Of a stretch of DNA of 6,248 nt, positions 5,984 to 6,248 are shown in pieces. Position numbers and translations under genes: made by a program. The notes beneath the pieces were generated by a model. It was not told the DNA's origin. It ran no database searches and was given only the letters and a program-made list of their open reading frames with translations. Source of the DNA: DATLFI01 sp035524895 (lineage in GTDB: Bacteria; Acidobacteriota; Thermoanaerobaculia; Multivoradales; Multivoraceae). How positions within the stretch are numbered: the stretch's first letter is position 1; every line of letters begins with the position of its first letter. Where the stretch lies: contig DATLFI010000171.1 of assembly GCA_035524895.1 (NCBI GenBank), positions 1-6,248 of the forward strand, given 5' to 3'.

Positions 5984-6248
5984 GGCTCCCCGCCGCCCGG
6001 TCCGGCTGCGCCGGCGCTGGAACGCGCGGGGCCCGCGCGGGAGCCCGCGAGGACCGCGGGGGTGCGCGCGGGGACCGCGCGGTAACGAGACGGATAGCGA
6101 TCGCCGACGATGCCGGCTACGCCATCGTCCCAGCGTGGAGGCGGACCGGGAGGCCAGAAGACCTGGGCTCGTATCCGTCGCACGACCCAGCGAGCACACT
6201 CGACCGCGGCGTTCAGGTCCTCCTCCTCCCACGGTGCGACGAGCCAGG
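5980..6248 (-). CDS. C-terminus of a probable AddB-type PD-(D/E)XK nuclease (partial)
   Basis: The frame is open from the right window edge to TGA 5982-5980 and shows the last 88 residues. The visible start is WLVAPWEEEDLNAAVECARW, followed by VVRRIRAQVFWPPG and then a stretch with RWDD and GDRYPSRY. The pattern of an amphipathic helix leading into (R/Q)-x-F-WPP followed by an Asp-Asp pair is one I recognise from the extreme C-terminus of RecB-family/AddB-like nucleases, but no catalytic motif is inside the window. Its TGA overlaps the ATG of the helicase gene (ATGA), and addB directly upstream of addA is the usual operon order. The final 25 or so residues are Pro/Ala/Gly-rich and encoded by a degenerate 21-bp triple repeat, probably an unstructured tail. 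The identity rests largely on position. Confidence 0.6.
   Translation of the reverse strand, partial: WLVAPWEEEDLNAAVECARWVVRRIRAQVFWPPGPPPRWDDGVAGIVGDRYPSRYRAVPARTPAVLAGSRAGPARSSAGAAGPGGGEP
6023..6085. repeat. Three degenerate 21-bp GC repeats with internal palindromes
   Basis: Three consecutive 21-base units start at 6023, 6044 and 6065, each built on CGCGNGGGGNCCGCG. The first contains CGCGCGGG-G-CCCGCGCG, a near-perfect palindrome, and the third CGCGCGG-GGA-CCGCGCG. In the nuclease frame they encode the Ala/Pro/Arg tail with a 7-residue period. In the helicase frame they would give repeated PRGPR, which inflates any upstream start chosen for the helicase. The hairpins sit 40-100 bases before the helicase ATG, where they could affect coupled translation. 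Confidence 0.65.

Noticed and set aside
5984..6232. N-terminal extension of the helicase to 6232
   Set aside because: It encodes repetitive Arg/Pro sequence out of frame over the upstream nuclease tail. The family starts a few residues before the Walker A motif, as it does from ATG 5983.

Overview
The window is GC-rich bacterial DNA with four protein-coding loci and no RNA genes, insertion sequences or CRISPR. No gene carries a taxonomic marker. The secreted cupredoxin/Calx-beta protein ends in a C-terminal module that I associate, from memory, with Acidobacteriota-type genomes (Thermoanaerobaculia and relatives). I therefore favour an Acidobacteriota-like environmental bacterium, with moderate confidence.

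Layout: bases 1-264 are a non-coding left flank with a strong inverted repeat at 26-60 and a 17-bp tandem duplication at 241-274. Bases 265-1788 (minus) encode a 507-aa secreted protein: signal peptide, type-1 copper cupredoxin domain, two Calx-beta domains and a conserved C-terminal module. Bases 1789-2042 are a divergent intergenic region with a ribosome binding site for each flanking gene and spaced GNCGCA repeats. Bases 2043-2615 (plus) encode a small AraC-type regulator with almost no N-terminal sensor domain. Its tail overlaps, tail to tail, the end of a large minus-strand gene. Bases 2558-5983 (minus) are an AddA/RecB-type SF1 helicase-nuclease of about 1141 codons. Bases 5980-6248 (minus, running off the window) are the C-terminus of a probable AddB-type PD-(D/E)XK nuclease, joined to the helicase gene by an ATGA stop/start overlap.

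The last two genes look like an addB-addA operon for double-strand-break end resection. The most striking observation is that the addA-like gene is open in one frame over its full length except for a single TAG at 3779-3781. This TAG falls inside helicase motif V, between TVH and AKGLEF. All other recognised helicase motifs and the C-terminal nuclease motifs are intact on either side. It is either a very recent nonsense mutation, a sequencing or assembly error, or a suppressed/read-through amber codon. Both the helicase gene and the AraC gene also end in TAG, which argues against wholesale UAG reassignment. I found no convincing wholly new system. The amber codon in motif V and the three-domain copper/Calx-beta protein beside a minimal AraC regulator deserve the closest look.
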